Shown: piece by piece, positions 23,373 to 33,846 of the stretch | Layout of the letters: each line of letters starts with the position of its first letter | How positions within the stretch are numbered: the stretch's first letter is position 1 | NCBI GenBank assembly: GCA_015143295.1 | Contig: CM026574.1 | Span: forward strand, 13,270,938-13,334,937 | Length of the DNA: 64,000 nt | Origin: Tetracentron sinense | Lineage: Eukaryota > Streptophyta > Magnoliopsida > Trochodendrales > Trochodendraceae | Direction of reading: 5' to 3' | Position numbers and translations under genes: made by a program | Notes under the pieces: generated by a model | The model's input: only the letters and a program-made list of their open reading frames with translations | The model's database searches: none | What the model was told of the DNA's origin: nothing

Positions 23373-24869
23373 TGTAAAGTCCATGTCTTTTGTGTTGGCT
23401 TATTCTGATGTCAAAACAAGTGAGTCTAGGTGTTTAGGTGTGTATCTTGTGTCATTGCTGTCAAGCATCCACGACAAGTGAAGTTGAAGACCGTTGAAGA
23501 CCCGGTTGATCATTTCCTTCGTTTCACTCATAGGATAGTAATTGACCTAGATACCATGATACTATAGGTGAGAATTGACTTAGAATAATCCTAATATGAT
23601 GCCTTAGGTGGTAAGTGTGCTAGACTAATCATACGGACCCTAAGTGATAAGCTAAGTAGTGCGAAACAAGTTCAAAATTCTGAAATTTTTCACAAAAACC
23701 AAGGTTGCTTATATGTGGCATATCTCCCAAACCATAGATCGGATTTTGCTCTATAATATATCAAATTGACCGCGTCAAAAAGATATAAAACTTTTATAAA
23801 GGGTGTGAGAGTCAAAAATAACATTTGAAAATCGGGTTTGCACCTCAAGGTCGACACTGACCATTGAGGGTCGACCCTGGGTATAGAAACTTTTATATGG
23901 CAATTTTGGATAGAAGCTTGCAAAAGAGGGGGTTGGAGGATGTTTTGGTTGACCGAACTCCACTTTTGGGTCGATCAAAATGTCTTCCAGGGTCAACCCT
24001 GATATGGGTGTTTTGCTAAAACGATTTTTTGCTTGCTTCTTTGGTTTTTAAATTCTTTTAGCAACTTCTAAACATTGTTTTTGATTCCCTATAAAGCTAG
24101 AACCCTTCTAGTTCCTGGAGCACAACTTTGGGAGAGTATTGAGAGTGTTCTTAACTATCTCTAGAGTTAATAAAAACTCTATTTTTCATTGTCTCGCCTC
24201 CCCTTTGAGAGTTCATCTTCCATCCTAGTTTATGCCAGCCAAGGCTCCATTTATGCTTGTTTGGACTTTTCGATTGAAGGAGTCCATCTATGAGTTGATT
24301 CTTATCAAACCATCAACCCATTCTGAATAGATCGACTTGGCTGGAGTATTTCAGAGCCTTTGCGAAGGAGATGGATCCGAGACGGATCATGGATGAGTGA
24401 TTTGGTTGGTGGAATCCGAAGCCGTCATTGACGGAGATCAATCAGAAGGTCGTGGAGTGTTTTTGAGACACAAAGAGAAGTACGAGCGGATGCGGTTGAT
24501 CACGGGACTTGTAAGTACTTGATGAATTTTTGAGGCGTGGAGGACTAAGAACTGAAGGATCGAAGTGTCGAGTCCGAATGAGTCAAGTTCGAGTCTTGTA
24601 AGTTCTTGTTTACTTTGTCTTAGTTGATTCTCATGGCTAGACTAGGTCCCGTGGTTTTTCCCGGAATGGTTTCCACGTAAAAATCCTTGTGTTATGGTTT
24701 GCTTGTTTCTCTCTATTTCCGCACCTTAAGTTCATCATCCCTTTAATTAATAACTTAAGTTTTAAATCATTAAAAATGGTAGATAGACTTATAGGAAAAC
24801 CTAACCATCCCTTTGATCTTGTGAGTTCTCAACTCAAACATCAAATTTGAGGTTCACTGAATTTTTTTA
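23373..24869 (+). repeat. C1 3' LTR (about 1497 bp)
   Basis: Matches 15677-17166. Starts TGTAAAGTCC directly after the polypurine tract and ends GAATTTTTTTA; then the target duplication GATAA (24870-24874) and G3 LTR sequence GATACCC. Palindrome AGGGTCGACCCT at 23867-23878, TATA box at 24090. Confidence 0.88.
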
Positions 24870-24874
24870 GATAA

Positions 24875-27812
24875 GATACCCTAAGTGTGTATGTAGAAAC
24901 CCGGAACCGAGTTCCCTAGGCTGAGAATAGTGCCATGAATAGTGTCTAAGTCTTAATGCCTAATGTATGGCCTTGAATGATTCTCAACAAAAATGAGAGA
25001 TTGGTTTTCTATTTCGTATGAACAATATATGTTAATGGGTATAAATTCCTTAGGAATGTTTTCCTAGGTTATGGGTGTTGAAAACAAAAGGTGGAAAATG
25101 TTCTAAGTGTTAAAAAGGAGGGAGGTCTCTACATACCCTCAACTTGAGGGAACTCTAGTTTTTTCACCATTGATCGGAATCGAGTGATTCTTGAACCATT
25201 AGAACTGTATTGGAACCCTCTTCGAGGTTTATATTTAACATTTTTTTAGATTTTGAGTCTAAGTTAAGTCAAAGGTTTTCCAAAGTTTTGTTTGCTGAAA
25301 TTCTGGACCAGTTACTTTTATGGCCACTTTGGACCATGAATAAAGAAGAATTAAGATTTGTCTATTACACAAAAAATTATTCCTCTTTGAATGAAGATTC
25401 CAACACATGTTGAATCATCTAAACCTGATAAGCGAGTCAAAAGTTATGGTCGAATTACCAAAGCGGAGAAAAAATCAAGATGGTCAGAACACCCAAACGT
25501 CAACGTCTGCATGGAAACGTCGACTTTTGGACGAACAGAATGCAAGAAAAACCCAGGCGTCGACGTCTAGAACCCCACCGCATTGCTTGGGAACCCCACG
25601 TCGACGAATAAATGTGCAAGGATCGCAAAAAAAGAGATTTTAAAGGGTATAAGCGTGATTTTGACAACCCTAACTCTATAAATACCCAATTTTGCTGGGA
25701 TTAAGATTCTAACACTTAGAGAGAAACATTTGGAGAGGAAAAGAAAGAAACCAAGGGTCTAAAAAGGGGGTTTTTCTCAAGATCAAGAAGATCCCCAAAT
25801 CCCACCTTCAATCTTCTCAAAATCAACAAGGGAAGCAAGGATCTAGCAAACTATGGGGATTCACATGAGCTAAGCCACGGGAATCGAGTCTAAGGAGGAA
25901 GAGTTCGGTTTTCACTTTTCCAAAGCTTCATCAAGGCTTGGATCTTTTCTCAAGCATGGATTTCGCCATTGAAGCTTGAATCTCCCGTTCTCAAGTCTTC
26001 TCAAGTTTTTTTCTAAATTTCTCAAGGTCAATAGACTCTCGTATCTAGGTTTGTTATAATCTAAGCTTTGAAATGTGGGGTTTGAATGGGGTTGTCTTAA
26101 GAATAAGGGTAAATACACTCTACAACCTAACCTTGTCATAATACAAATCATGAAATGAAATAAAATGGGGTATTCTCAAGAATAAGAGTAACTACACTCT
26201 ACTAACTAGCTTGTTGTAATTTCATAAGTAAATACAACTATTCTTAAATCTTGCTATGATTCAACCAAGAAATAAGGGTTTTAAATTAGGGGATTTTCTC
26301 TAGGTCAATGATAAATTAAATTTTGGGTTATTATCTTCAAAGAAAATGTGATGTGGGTATGATGTTGATGAAATAGGCTTAATGACCAAGATTATTGTGA
26401 AGTTAATGCCATGAATGAAGATGTTCCATGTTTTTAGGATTTTTCCAAGTATACTATGATGTTAATATGTCTTGTATGAACATGTATGGAACGTTTAAAG
26501 TTTCCTAAGTATATTGTGATGCTCACAAGCACTCCACACACACTATGTTTTACATGACCGAAGTTTTCTCATAAGCATGGTACATCAAGAATCATAAGAA
26601 AGGTTTTTCAAAGGAAAATTCATAAGAAGAAGTTTATAAGTTTCATAAGTAAGAAATCTCATAAGTAAAGCAAATAAGGAACTTTCATAAGTACCTTTCA
26701 TAAGTCTCCTAAGATAACGCTTATAAGCAATGCTCATAAGTCTCATAAGCTCATAAGATGCTAGTATGTCTGTCCATTTCATAGTTCGGGTACTAATTAA
26801 GAAAAGTGAAGATGCTAGTATGTCCGTGCATTTTATAGTTTGGGTAATTGTTAACGAAAGTAAAGATACTAGTATGTCCGTCCATTTTATAGTTTGGGTA
26901 CTAGTTAATAAAAGTAAAGATGCTAGTATGTCTGTTCATTTCATAGTTCGGGTACTAGTTAATGAAAGTAATGATGCTTGTATGTCCGTCCATTTCATAG
27001 TTCAGGTACAAGTTAATGAAAATGAAGAATGCTAGGCATTTTGTCCATTTCATCGTTCGAGTGCCAGTCGAAGGAGATAAGCGAAGCTTGATTCTCAGAA
27101 GGAAATCATAAGTCTCATAAGACTAATAAGATTAATAAGGAACTCATAAGTCTAATAGACTCATAAGATGCACATAAGACAGAATCTTATAAGGAATCTC
27201 ATGAGATGCTCATAAGTAACTCGTAAGGCGTATAAGGGGCTCACAATACTCATTGAATCCATAAGACATGTTTTGTTCCTACGAAAGTTCTTAAGATAAG
27301 GTTTTAAAGCTATGCACCTCAAAGTTAAGTCTTGATGTATGATTCCTATATTTGGCGAAATGTGTGAATTATGAATTGTTATCTTAAATGCTCACATGAT
27401 ATTATTGGCATTATAACATTGTTAGCTAGTAGTATGTAGATGTTGAGTATTCCATGCTCAACCATACATTGTTATGTCAGCAGGTCCTTTTGATATATGT
27501 GCTCCGGGACCATGGTCAAGGTGGAGTATGTTGAGGAGCCAATCGGCGGCTATCCTGAGGGTGATAGGGATCTTGACGTTTGGCTCTATCCAAGGTATTA
27601 TTAAGATATGAGAGAGAGAGTGAAATGTATTTTGGGATTTCTTTTGCGATTTACTTGTATGTGTCTTATGTCATTAGTTTTTAGTACATTGGAAACTTGG
27701 AATATAGTTGGTATATAAAAAAGAAAAACAAATTTGTTATGCTTCTGCTACGTTATTGCCATGTACAATTTACAAGTTGGTTCATCATGATATGTTTAGT
27801 CAAGCACAATGT
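24875..27812 (+). repeat. G3 3' LTR, second segment
   Basis: Continues the G3 LTR after the C1 insertion. Includes AATAGTGTCTAAGTCTTAAT (24946-24965), which is the uninterrupted version of the site where Ogre A inserted in the 5' LTR. From about 24978 it aligns with 10856-13590. CGTCGACG-type palindromes lie at 25497-25610 and the TATA box at 25677-25684. The terminal 40 bp are missing after GTCCCTC. Confidence 0.83.
26758..27060 (+). repeat. 54-bp minisatellite in G3 3' LTR, 6 units
   Basis: Units start at 26758, 26812, 26866, 26920, 26974 and 27028, exactly 54 bp apart, one more than in the 5' LTR. Because 54 is a multiple of three, an 89-codon frame stays open across it; this is not a gene. 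Confidence 0.92.
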
Positions 27813-27816
27813 CCCT

Positions 27817-28191
27817 CAATTGGACCATGGCCAATTCATCATCCTAATGGGAAGGGATGCAATGGTTCACAAGGGCACCATTATAAATGTGACAAGAGAA
27901 GGGCCTATGGTATATACATGAGAGCGTGGGTGGGCACTCTTATTTGTGTCTTTTGTTTTAAGGTGTGAGTGAGTGATTATTGAGTCCAACGATTACAATT
28001 TACAAGGGATTAAATTTTCTTCAAGTTCTACTTTTGAATCCGGCTAAGCCTAGGCTTGACTATTCCAGTTCAAGAGTGTGGGTGCATCACGGTCGGCTTC
28101 AAATTTTAACTTACCTAGATATTCGTCCATAATGGCATGGACCAATTGTATTATTGGAGTTGTAAGGCCACATCTAATAAGGGATGACCTT
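27817..28191. repeat. Unclassified dispersed repeat D, copy 1
   Basis: Begins with the imperfect palindrome TTGGACCATGGCCAA and is matched by a second copy at 36347-36607 plus 37359-37456. Shared wording includes GAGCGTGGGTGGGCACTC and GTATATACATGAGAGCG. No coding capacity, terminal repeats or target duplication could be recognised. This copy keeps the uninterrupted site GCATCACGGTCGGCTTC (28085-28101) where the hAT element entered copy 2. Confidence 0.7.
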
Positions 28192-28536
28192 AGTGTGTTT
28201 GGATTTATGGAAATGAGGAACAAAATTGTCAATTCCATCACACAATTTCTACTAGGGTGGAATTAGAATTCTCTAATTCCATAGAGAATTTGAGCAGTGA
28301 TTTTAAAGGCAAATCTATGAAATTCAATTACATAGTAAATGGGTCTTATTTAACAAATTCAAACTGCTATGGATTTTAAAAACAAAAGAGAAGCCCGGTG
28401 GTTTCATTTCTCCATGAATTTAATAGTGCATCCAAACAATAGAATTACGAATTCTGTGGAATTTAATTCAGTGGGTTTTAATTCCTTGGAATTCAATTCT
28501 TTGGCTCAATTCCAATTCCATAAATCCAAGCACACC
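28192..28536. mobile_element. Small inverted-repeat element (345 bp)
   Basis: Ends are inverted repeats: left AGTGTGTTTGGATTTATGGA, right (complement) GGTGTGCTTGGATTTATGGA, with two differences in 20. Flanked by CTT on both sides (28189-28191 and 28537-28539), a possible 3-bp target duplication. The interior is rich in AATTCCATAG- and GAATTGAATTC-type words. No transposase. The superfamily is unclear; 3-bp duplication would fit PIF/Harbinger but CTT is not its usual TWA. A partial second copy lies at 37457-37694. Confidence 0.65.
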
Positions 28537-28572
28537 CTTGTGTTTATACTTTTCTTCTTGACTGATCTTTAA

Positions 28573-28821
28573 GGGTGTGTTCGTTTGGGGAGAAAGTGTG
28601 GGAAAGGAAAAGAAAAGTGTGTTTTCTCGCACATTTTTTGCGTTTGGTTTGCAAGAAACTTACTTTCATTTCCTTGCATTTTCTCAATAATGACAGTCTT
28701 TCTACCAAAAACTTCATCCATCTTTTGATGGTTATTTTGCGAGAAAATTTAAGTTTCGTTTCTTTTTCCTTTCCTTTATGTTCTTTTCTTACACCGATTT
28801 TCTCGCCAAACGAACGCACCC
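28573..28821. mobile_element. Tourist-like MITE (249 bp)
   Basis: Terminal inverted repeats GGGTGTGTTCGTTTGG (left) and GGGTGCGTTCGTTTGG (complement of the right end), flanked by TAA on both sides (28570-28572 and 28822-28824). TIRs starting GGG with a TAA/TTA duplication fit PIF/Harbinger-derived Tourist MITEs. No coding capacity. Confidence 0.75.
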
Positions 28822-28824
28822 TAA

Positions 28825-30651
28825 AGGTTTAGATAATGAGAATAAATTCTTACTGCCATCTAGATTTTATAGGTTAAAGAAGAAGAAAAAATAAATCTTT
28901 CAACAAGGCATGTTGATGGGAATATGATAATTGGACATATCTGTTTCCATCTTTTTGCGGGTCTTCATAACATCGGAGAATGATGATGACTTAACAATAG
29001 GAGAGAATGACGGTGTCGGAAAGATGACTGAACTTCATTTGATAAAAATAGGGTGGCACTACGTGCACCCAAACATTTACTTGTGTACACCACTCTTAAG
29101 AAATCACCAAGTTAGATGCCATAAACAAGTTAAAAGACAAAAAAAGCCCCTTCTTCTACTGTCCGACCAAAGAAAGCTTGCAATGCCCATCCATCCCATG
29201 TTAGATATCATATTGGCAAATAACATACTACATCAATCATAGCTTCAAACTTATACAGAGAAATCGATGATTCAGAGACGGGATGGAGATCAAATGGTGG
29301 AGATGACGTTGTCGATGACATCAGATGGAGAAAAAAAGGCACATGAGGTGGCCATTATCAATGAGGAGGAGCATTAATAGCGGTAACATCAGAAGACGCA
29401 ACAATGTCGTCTAAACCACTCCTCCATTCCTAAAGCTCCCAACAACCACATGACATGAGTCATTAGTTCCTACATTTCGTTCTTCGTTGGTCTATCTTCA
29501 ACTAGATCCATCTAGCCAACACCGTTCAAACTCGGTGATTGGTTAGAGTTAGAGATGATAAAGATATGTGAGGAAGGATTTACAGGTTTTTTAGTCTAAG
29601 ACGGAAGAAAGACGGTTTAAGAAGATTTATGTGGTTTTAACTTCTTTTTGGTGTTTAACTTCCGGGGGGGGCTTTTTTTTCCTTTTAACTTGTTTTCGGT
29701 TTTTAATTTGGAGTTGGCTTTTTTATAATTTTAACTTCTTGTTGGTTTATAGGAGGTAAATGTTGGGCTGAGGTACCCGTTTTGAGGAGCTCTAGGGTAA
29801 AGCTTTCATGGGCTGCATGTGTGTGGTGTGAGTGTGTGTGAGTTTGCATGTGGTGTGTGTGTGTGAGTGCTTGGGTGGTGTGAGTATTTCCTTGTAATTG
29901 CCTTCAGTCATTGCCTTGTGGTATGATTGAGTTTACCAAAAAAAACAAATGTTGGGGTGCGCAGAGCATCACCCTAAAAATATGAGAAGACTACCAACCT
30001 TTATGTTTTTGTTTTTATTTTTTAACAAAAACGACCTCTTGATCCTTTGTCAAACCATCTGACTCGGTCATTGATTTGAGATATGAAGAGGCAACAAAAA
30101 ATCTCGAATTCCATATAACTTTAACGGACATGATGTGTGGGTGCTATTGACTCGGTCATTGATTTGAGATATGTATAGAAAAAAATAAATAACTCCCAAT
30201 TTCCTTAGGAGTACCATCCTCCTCTCTGTCATACATATTGAGCATGGTGAGGATCTTGATGGTGGATTTTATGTGTTTGACACGTGTACAATACAAGTAG
30301 GAAGGAAAGGAGTTCCCATCTTATTGACTTGGACAAGAGTCAGTAAGAACCGGTTAAAGAGGGACCTTGAGAAAAATCCATCCCCAGTCTCACTTCAGAT
30401 ACTAAGTCATTTTCCATCTGAGCTGTATAAAGAGAAATGCCATTTTCCCTTGAGTTGTGAAAAGAGAATTGTCTGCTTCTAACTGGGTAATTCGTCCTTA
30501 GATGGGATTGGATTTTTGAAATATTAACCAGAAGTACAATTCACAGGTAAAAATAAAATAAAAAGTTCAAACAAATTCTTGCGGTAATATTGGTGGGGTG
30601 TCGTCTCTCTTGAATCTAGACATCTCGGGATCCATTCCCGCCGGTGATGAG
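28825..30651. other. Unassigned intergenic DNA with microsatellite
   Basis: No credible gene. Contents that can be seen: a GTGTGAGTGTGTGT-type microsatellite (about 29819-29875); a purine/pyrimidine-rich stretch with repeated TTTTAACTTC (29635-29745); GTTTACCAAAAAAAACA (29931-29947), which could be the A-tail of a non-LTR retroelement; a 25-bp direct repeat GACTCGGTCATTGATTTGAG plus five bases at 30062 and 30149; and a short stretch near 28905-28955 resembling 36018-36065. Bases 30647-30651 (ATGAG) are the target duplication of the next element. Confidence 0.5.
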
Positions 30652-30939
30652 TATCAACGAATCTTCCAACTCATACAGATCCAAAGAGAATCAACACCTC
30701 ACAGCACTCAATCTCCAGCAAACCAAAGGATTTACCTTACCTCAAGAAGAATCCTCCTTAATCTTCTTTCCTCTTTGAGAGTTATTCTCTTGGATGTATA
30801 TTTAGAATAGACTACTGTCTTGGATGTATATTTAGAATATACTATTGTAAGGTATCCCCTTGTATAGATGATTATAAATACAATACAAGAGTAGCTCTAG
30901 AGTAATCGAGCAACTCATTCATCCATTCAGAATTCTATA
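30652..30939 (+). repeat. Copia 5' LTR (288 bp)
   Basis: TATCAACGAATC...AATTCTATA. Contains a 31-bp direct repeat built on CTTGGATGTATATTTAGAAT (30788 and 30819) and a TATA-like GATTATAAATACAA (about 30869-30882). It has no palindrome cluster, unlike the larger LTRs in this window. Confidence 0.93.
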
Positions 30940-30952
30940 TGGTATCAGAGAC
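30940..30952 (+). other. Copia primer-binding site, tRNA-Met type
   Basis: TGGTATCAGAGAC directly adjoins the LTR end, an exact match to the usual complement of initiator tRNA-Met for its first 11 bases. Confidence 0.92.
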
Positions 30953-30996
30953 CAAGGTTTAATCCTTGGACCCTTCCTTCTCCTCTGCATCTCAGC

Positions 30997-32070
30997 ATGG
31001 CCTCCAATATTACAGATGTTGAATCTCCCTCTCCAAAGGTCTCTACTGAATCTCCTTCTCCCAAGGTCTCTGCACCCTTACCTCTCAATCCTCATTCCCA
31101 TCCAATCTCCAATATTGTCCAATTTATCTCCCTTAAATTGGATGATCTGAACTTCCTCCTGTGGAAGAATCAACTTCTCCCCATTCTTATTTCTCAAGAC
31201 CTCGTGGGTTACATTGATGGTAGCTTTCCCGTACCACCCACTTCCCTTGCTAATGGTACCCCCAATCCAGACTATCTCATTTGGAGGCGTGGTGATCAAT
31301 ACGTCACCAGTTGTATTAATGCTACGCTGAGCGAATCCATTCTCGCTCAAACCATCGGCCTCACAACTTCGAAGGCAATATGGGACTACCTTGAAAGCTC
31401 GTTCACCCAGCAATCCCAAGCCCGCACCATGCAGCTTCGGTTGAAGCTCCAAACTCTCGCAAAGGCACCTCTTCGATCACTGATTTTTTAAATCAATTGA
31501 AGACCATCTCTGATGCCTTGACTGCTGTCCAGGACAGAATATCAGACCGTGATCTGGTAATGTATGCTTTGGGAGGCCTCCCTCACGAGTATGAATCCTT
31601 CACCACAGCGATTACTAATCGTGTAGAACCCATCACATTCGCTGAGCTCCGATCGCGCCTTCTCGTTCAAGAACAACGTATTACTAATTTTCAGCAACCC
31701 ACTTCCAATGATGGTACCACCACAGCACTCTATGTAGACAAACAACCTGCCCCACCATCAAGAGGGCGTGCTCGGGGTGGCCACTCATGGTCTCGTGGGC
31801 CTCGTGGACGTGGAAATCGTCGCTTCCCTACTACTGGCCGCAACTCCCAGCCTGGTCTTCTTGGTGCTTCGCCTTACGACACATCTAAGGCTCCTGCTCG
31901 GTCTTCTCCTGCTTGTCAGATTTGCTTACACCCTGGACACTCGGCCCTCCAATGCCGACAACGATTCAATCACTCATTTCAGGATGACTCTGTTTCGCAA
32001 ACCTTCGCAGCTATGTCACTTGCCACACCCTCTGAACAATATTGGTATGCTGATTCCGGCGCTACGAGCC
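30997..32070 (+). pseudogene. Copia gag with zinc knuckle
   Basis: Starts at the ATG at 30997 (MASNITDVESPSPK), 58 bp after the LTR. The first piece (30997-31491) has the Ty1 gag motifs SLKLDDLNFLLWKNQLLPIL and IWDYLESSFTQQSQART. A frameshift near 31460 moves the frame; the second piece continues from 31497 (ISDALTAVQDRISDRDLVMY, ALGGLPHEYESF). An Arg/Gly-rich basic segment (about 31760-31830) precedes an intact zinc knuckle C-Q-I-C-L-H-P-G-H-S-A-L-Q-C (31912-31956). Gag forms the particle and binds the RNA. The short stop at 31489 is produced only by the frameshift. Confidence 0.9.
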
Positions 32071-32306
32071 ACATGACCTCAGATCCTTCTCTTCTTCATC
32101 AAGTATCTGAGTACTCCGGTCCAGACCGTGTAATGGTTGGCAATGGTAACCATCTTCCAATTTCAAGTATTGGTAACTCCTCTCTTTCCACTCCAACCTC
32201 TCTCTTACATCTAAATTCTATTTTTTTGGTTCCTTCCATTAAGAAACACTTACTTTCTGTGTCTTCTCTTACTCGCGATAATCATTGTTCTGTCACTTTT
32301 TACCCG
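32040..32306 (+). pseudogene. Copia protease domain
   Basis: In the same frame as the second gag piece: WYADSGATSHMTSD (about 32043-32085) holds the intact catalytic Asp-Ser-Gly of the retropepsin, followed by VMVGNGNHLPISSIGNSS and LLSVSSL, the usual flap and C-terminal strands. It would process the polyprotein. A TGA at 32307-32309 ends the frame where CGA or similar would be expected, just before the GAG-pre-integrase region (DLRTGRPLL). Confidence 0.88.
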
Positions 32307-32309
32307 TGA

Positions 32310-33345
32310 GGCTTTTCTATCAAGGATCTTCGCACGGGGCGTCCTCTTCTCAACGGTCCGATTGTGGGTGATCTTTATTCAATCCCGGTGAAACCACAGA
32401 CTCCACATGCCTCTTTGCTGACTACTGTTTCCTCCTTCGACACTTGGCACCGGCGTCTTGGACATCTCCTTCTACTATGCGCTCTTTACTTTCCAATAAA
32501 GATGTTCAATTTTCTTTCAATAGTAAAAATTCTTGTACTGACTGTCTTTTATTTAAAAGTCATCGTCTCCCTTTTAATTATGCAAATCACTATACCTCCT
32601 CTCCACTACACTTGGTCCATAGTGATGTGTGGGGTCCTGCCCCTGTGCCCTCCCTTTCCGGGTACCGTTATTATATAATTTTTGTTGATGATTACAGTCG
32701 GTTTACATGGATTTTCCCAATGCGTCTAAAATCTGAAAGTCTCAATTGCTTTCAGTCTTTTCAACGCATCGCAGAAAATTTATTTGCCTCTCGCATTAAA
32801 ATATTTCAAAGTGATGGAGGCGGAGAATTTGTTGGGAATGCTTTCTCTCATTTCTTGATGTCCAATGGCATTACCCATCACAAATCATGTCCATATACAC
32901 CCGAACAAAACGGTGTTGCCGAAAGAAAACATCGTCACCTTGTGGAAACCGGAAATACATTGTTATCTCAAAGTGGGTTACCAAAGCAATATTGGCTCGA
33001 AGCCTTCACCACCGCGGCCTTCCTTATCAATCTCCTACCATCTCCTGTTCTCAAGAACAAATCTCCATTTGAGATCCTCTTTGCACGGCACCCGGATTAT
33101 CATTTTCTTCGTCCTTTCGGCTGCGAATGTTACCCTTTTCTTGGTACGACAAGCTCAGCCCCAAATCACGTCGATGTGTCTTTCTCAGCCATAGCTCTTC
33201 TCACAAGGGATATCGATGTCTTGATCCCCACTCTGGCCGAATATTTATCTCTCGGCATGTTAAATTTATTGAGCATCAATTTCCTTTTCCTGATATGTGC
33301 AGGACTAGTGCCCCGAGTTCATTAGCATCTTCAGATCCAAGCTCA
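32310..33345 (+). pseudogene. Copia integrase
   Basis: Begins with the GAG-pre-integrase wording TWHRRLGH (about 32444-32467); a frameshift follows at about 32468. The zinc-binding part has CTDCLLFKSH. The core is intact: Asp in HSDVWGPAP (about 32621), Asp in FQSDGGGEF (about 32810), Glu in PEQNGVAERKH (about 32905-32930), giving a complete D-D-E triad. A second frameshift near 33135 leads into LSPKSRRCVFLSHSSSHKGY, the usual C-terminal segment. Integrase joins the cDNA to host DNA with 5-bp stagger, matching the ATGAG duplication. The Pro/Ser-rich linker 33300-33846 follows. Confidence 0.9.
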
Positions 33346-33846
33346 CCAACATATCTTCCCGGTGTCATTTGCTCACTGCCACTTGCCTCTAATTCTGCTC
33401 GGCTTGCTCCCACATCTTCTGATGGTTCCCCTCTGGATGCTCTCTCCACCTCACCACCAACTGCTGTCCCCATTTGCTCTCCCAATTTGTCTCAGTCGCA
33501 GCTCTCCCAGCCATCTTCTCATTTGCTCGGTAGTGCGCCTAATGCTCTAGTAGCTACTCAGCAGCCTGTTCCACTTGACCAAATGCTCTCCCCAGCCACA
33601 TGCCAGCCCCTGCCTCCTACAGCACTTCAGCACCCTATTTCTCATGATAGTGCCTCATCTCCCACCTGTATTACCTCTCCACATCAGCAGCTCCCTACTG
33701 CAGCATCTCCTTTGCATGCTCCACCCACCGACTTGGTGGTTGCTATAGGTGGTCACTCTCAAGATTTCAGATCAGCACCTTCACTCTCTATTGCTCCGTC
33801 TTCGACCTCACAGCACCCCATGATTACTCGGACTAAAGATGGAACC

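Larger units (their letters stand above)
15677..24869 (+). mobile_element. C1: Sirevirus-like Ty1 element with gag but no pol
   Basis: A complete insertion: 5' LTR 15677-17166, primer site, gag, noncoding internal DNA, polypurine tract and 3' LTR 23373-24869, flanked by the perfect 5-bp target duplication GATAA (15672-15676 and 24870-24874). It lies in the 3' LTR of G3. Without the solo LTR at 20351-22774 the internal region is only about 3.8 kb and holds gag alone; no protease, integrase, reverse transcriptase or RNase H motif is present. The gag sequence, GGTCGACC palindromes upstream of TATA and repeated polypurine-like tracts point to the Sirevirus lineage. The LTRs end in TA, not CA. It is a non-autonomous, TR-GAG-like element. 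Confidence 0.87.
8299..27812 (+). mobile_element. G3: chromovirus-type Ty3 element with gag but no pol, heavily interrupted
   Basis: Two LTR copies in plus orientation bracket a short internal region. The 5' LTR is present as 8299-8320 plus 10856-13639; its head lies left of Ogre A, outside the window. The internal region (13640-15480) has a tRNA-Met-type primer site, a degenerate gag, about 390 bp of noncoding DNA and a polypurine tract. The 3' LTR is 15481-15671 plus 24875-27812, split by element C1. No protease, reverse transcriptase, RNase H or integrase is present, so the element would depend on another for mobility. The last 40 bp or so of the 3' LTR (the part with GGATTTTGGGTCG) are missing; the sequence passes at about 27812 into an unrelated repeat, so no target duplication can be read. 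Confidence 0.82.

Noticed and set aside
26766-27035. 89-codon frame of repeated MSVHFIV-type units
   Set aside because: It is the 54-bp LTR minisatellite; 54 bp is 18 codons, so the frame stays open by arithmetic. No start context, and the 5' LTR copy does not keep it open.
28931-29242. 103-codon frame in unassigned DNA
   Set aside because: No recognisable domain, no codon-usage contrast with its surroundings, and no supporting promoter or splice structure.
29740-29950. 3' tail of a LINE or SINE ending GTTTACCAAAAAAAA
   Set aside because: Only the short A-run supports it; no coding sequence, RT motif or target duplication was found.
32865-33550. Several short plus-strand frames inside the copia element
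   Set aside because: Out-of-frame shadows of integrase and the Pro/Ser-rich linker.
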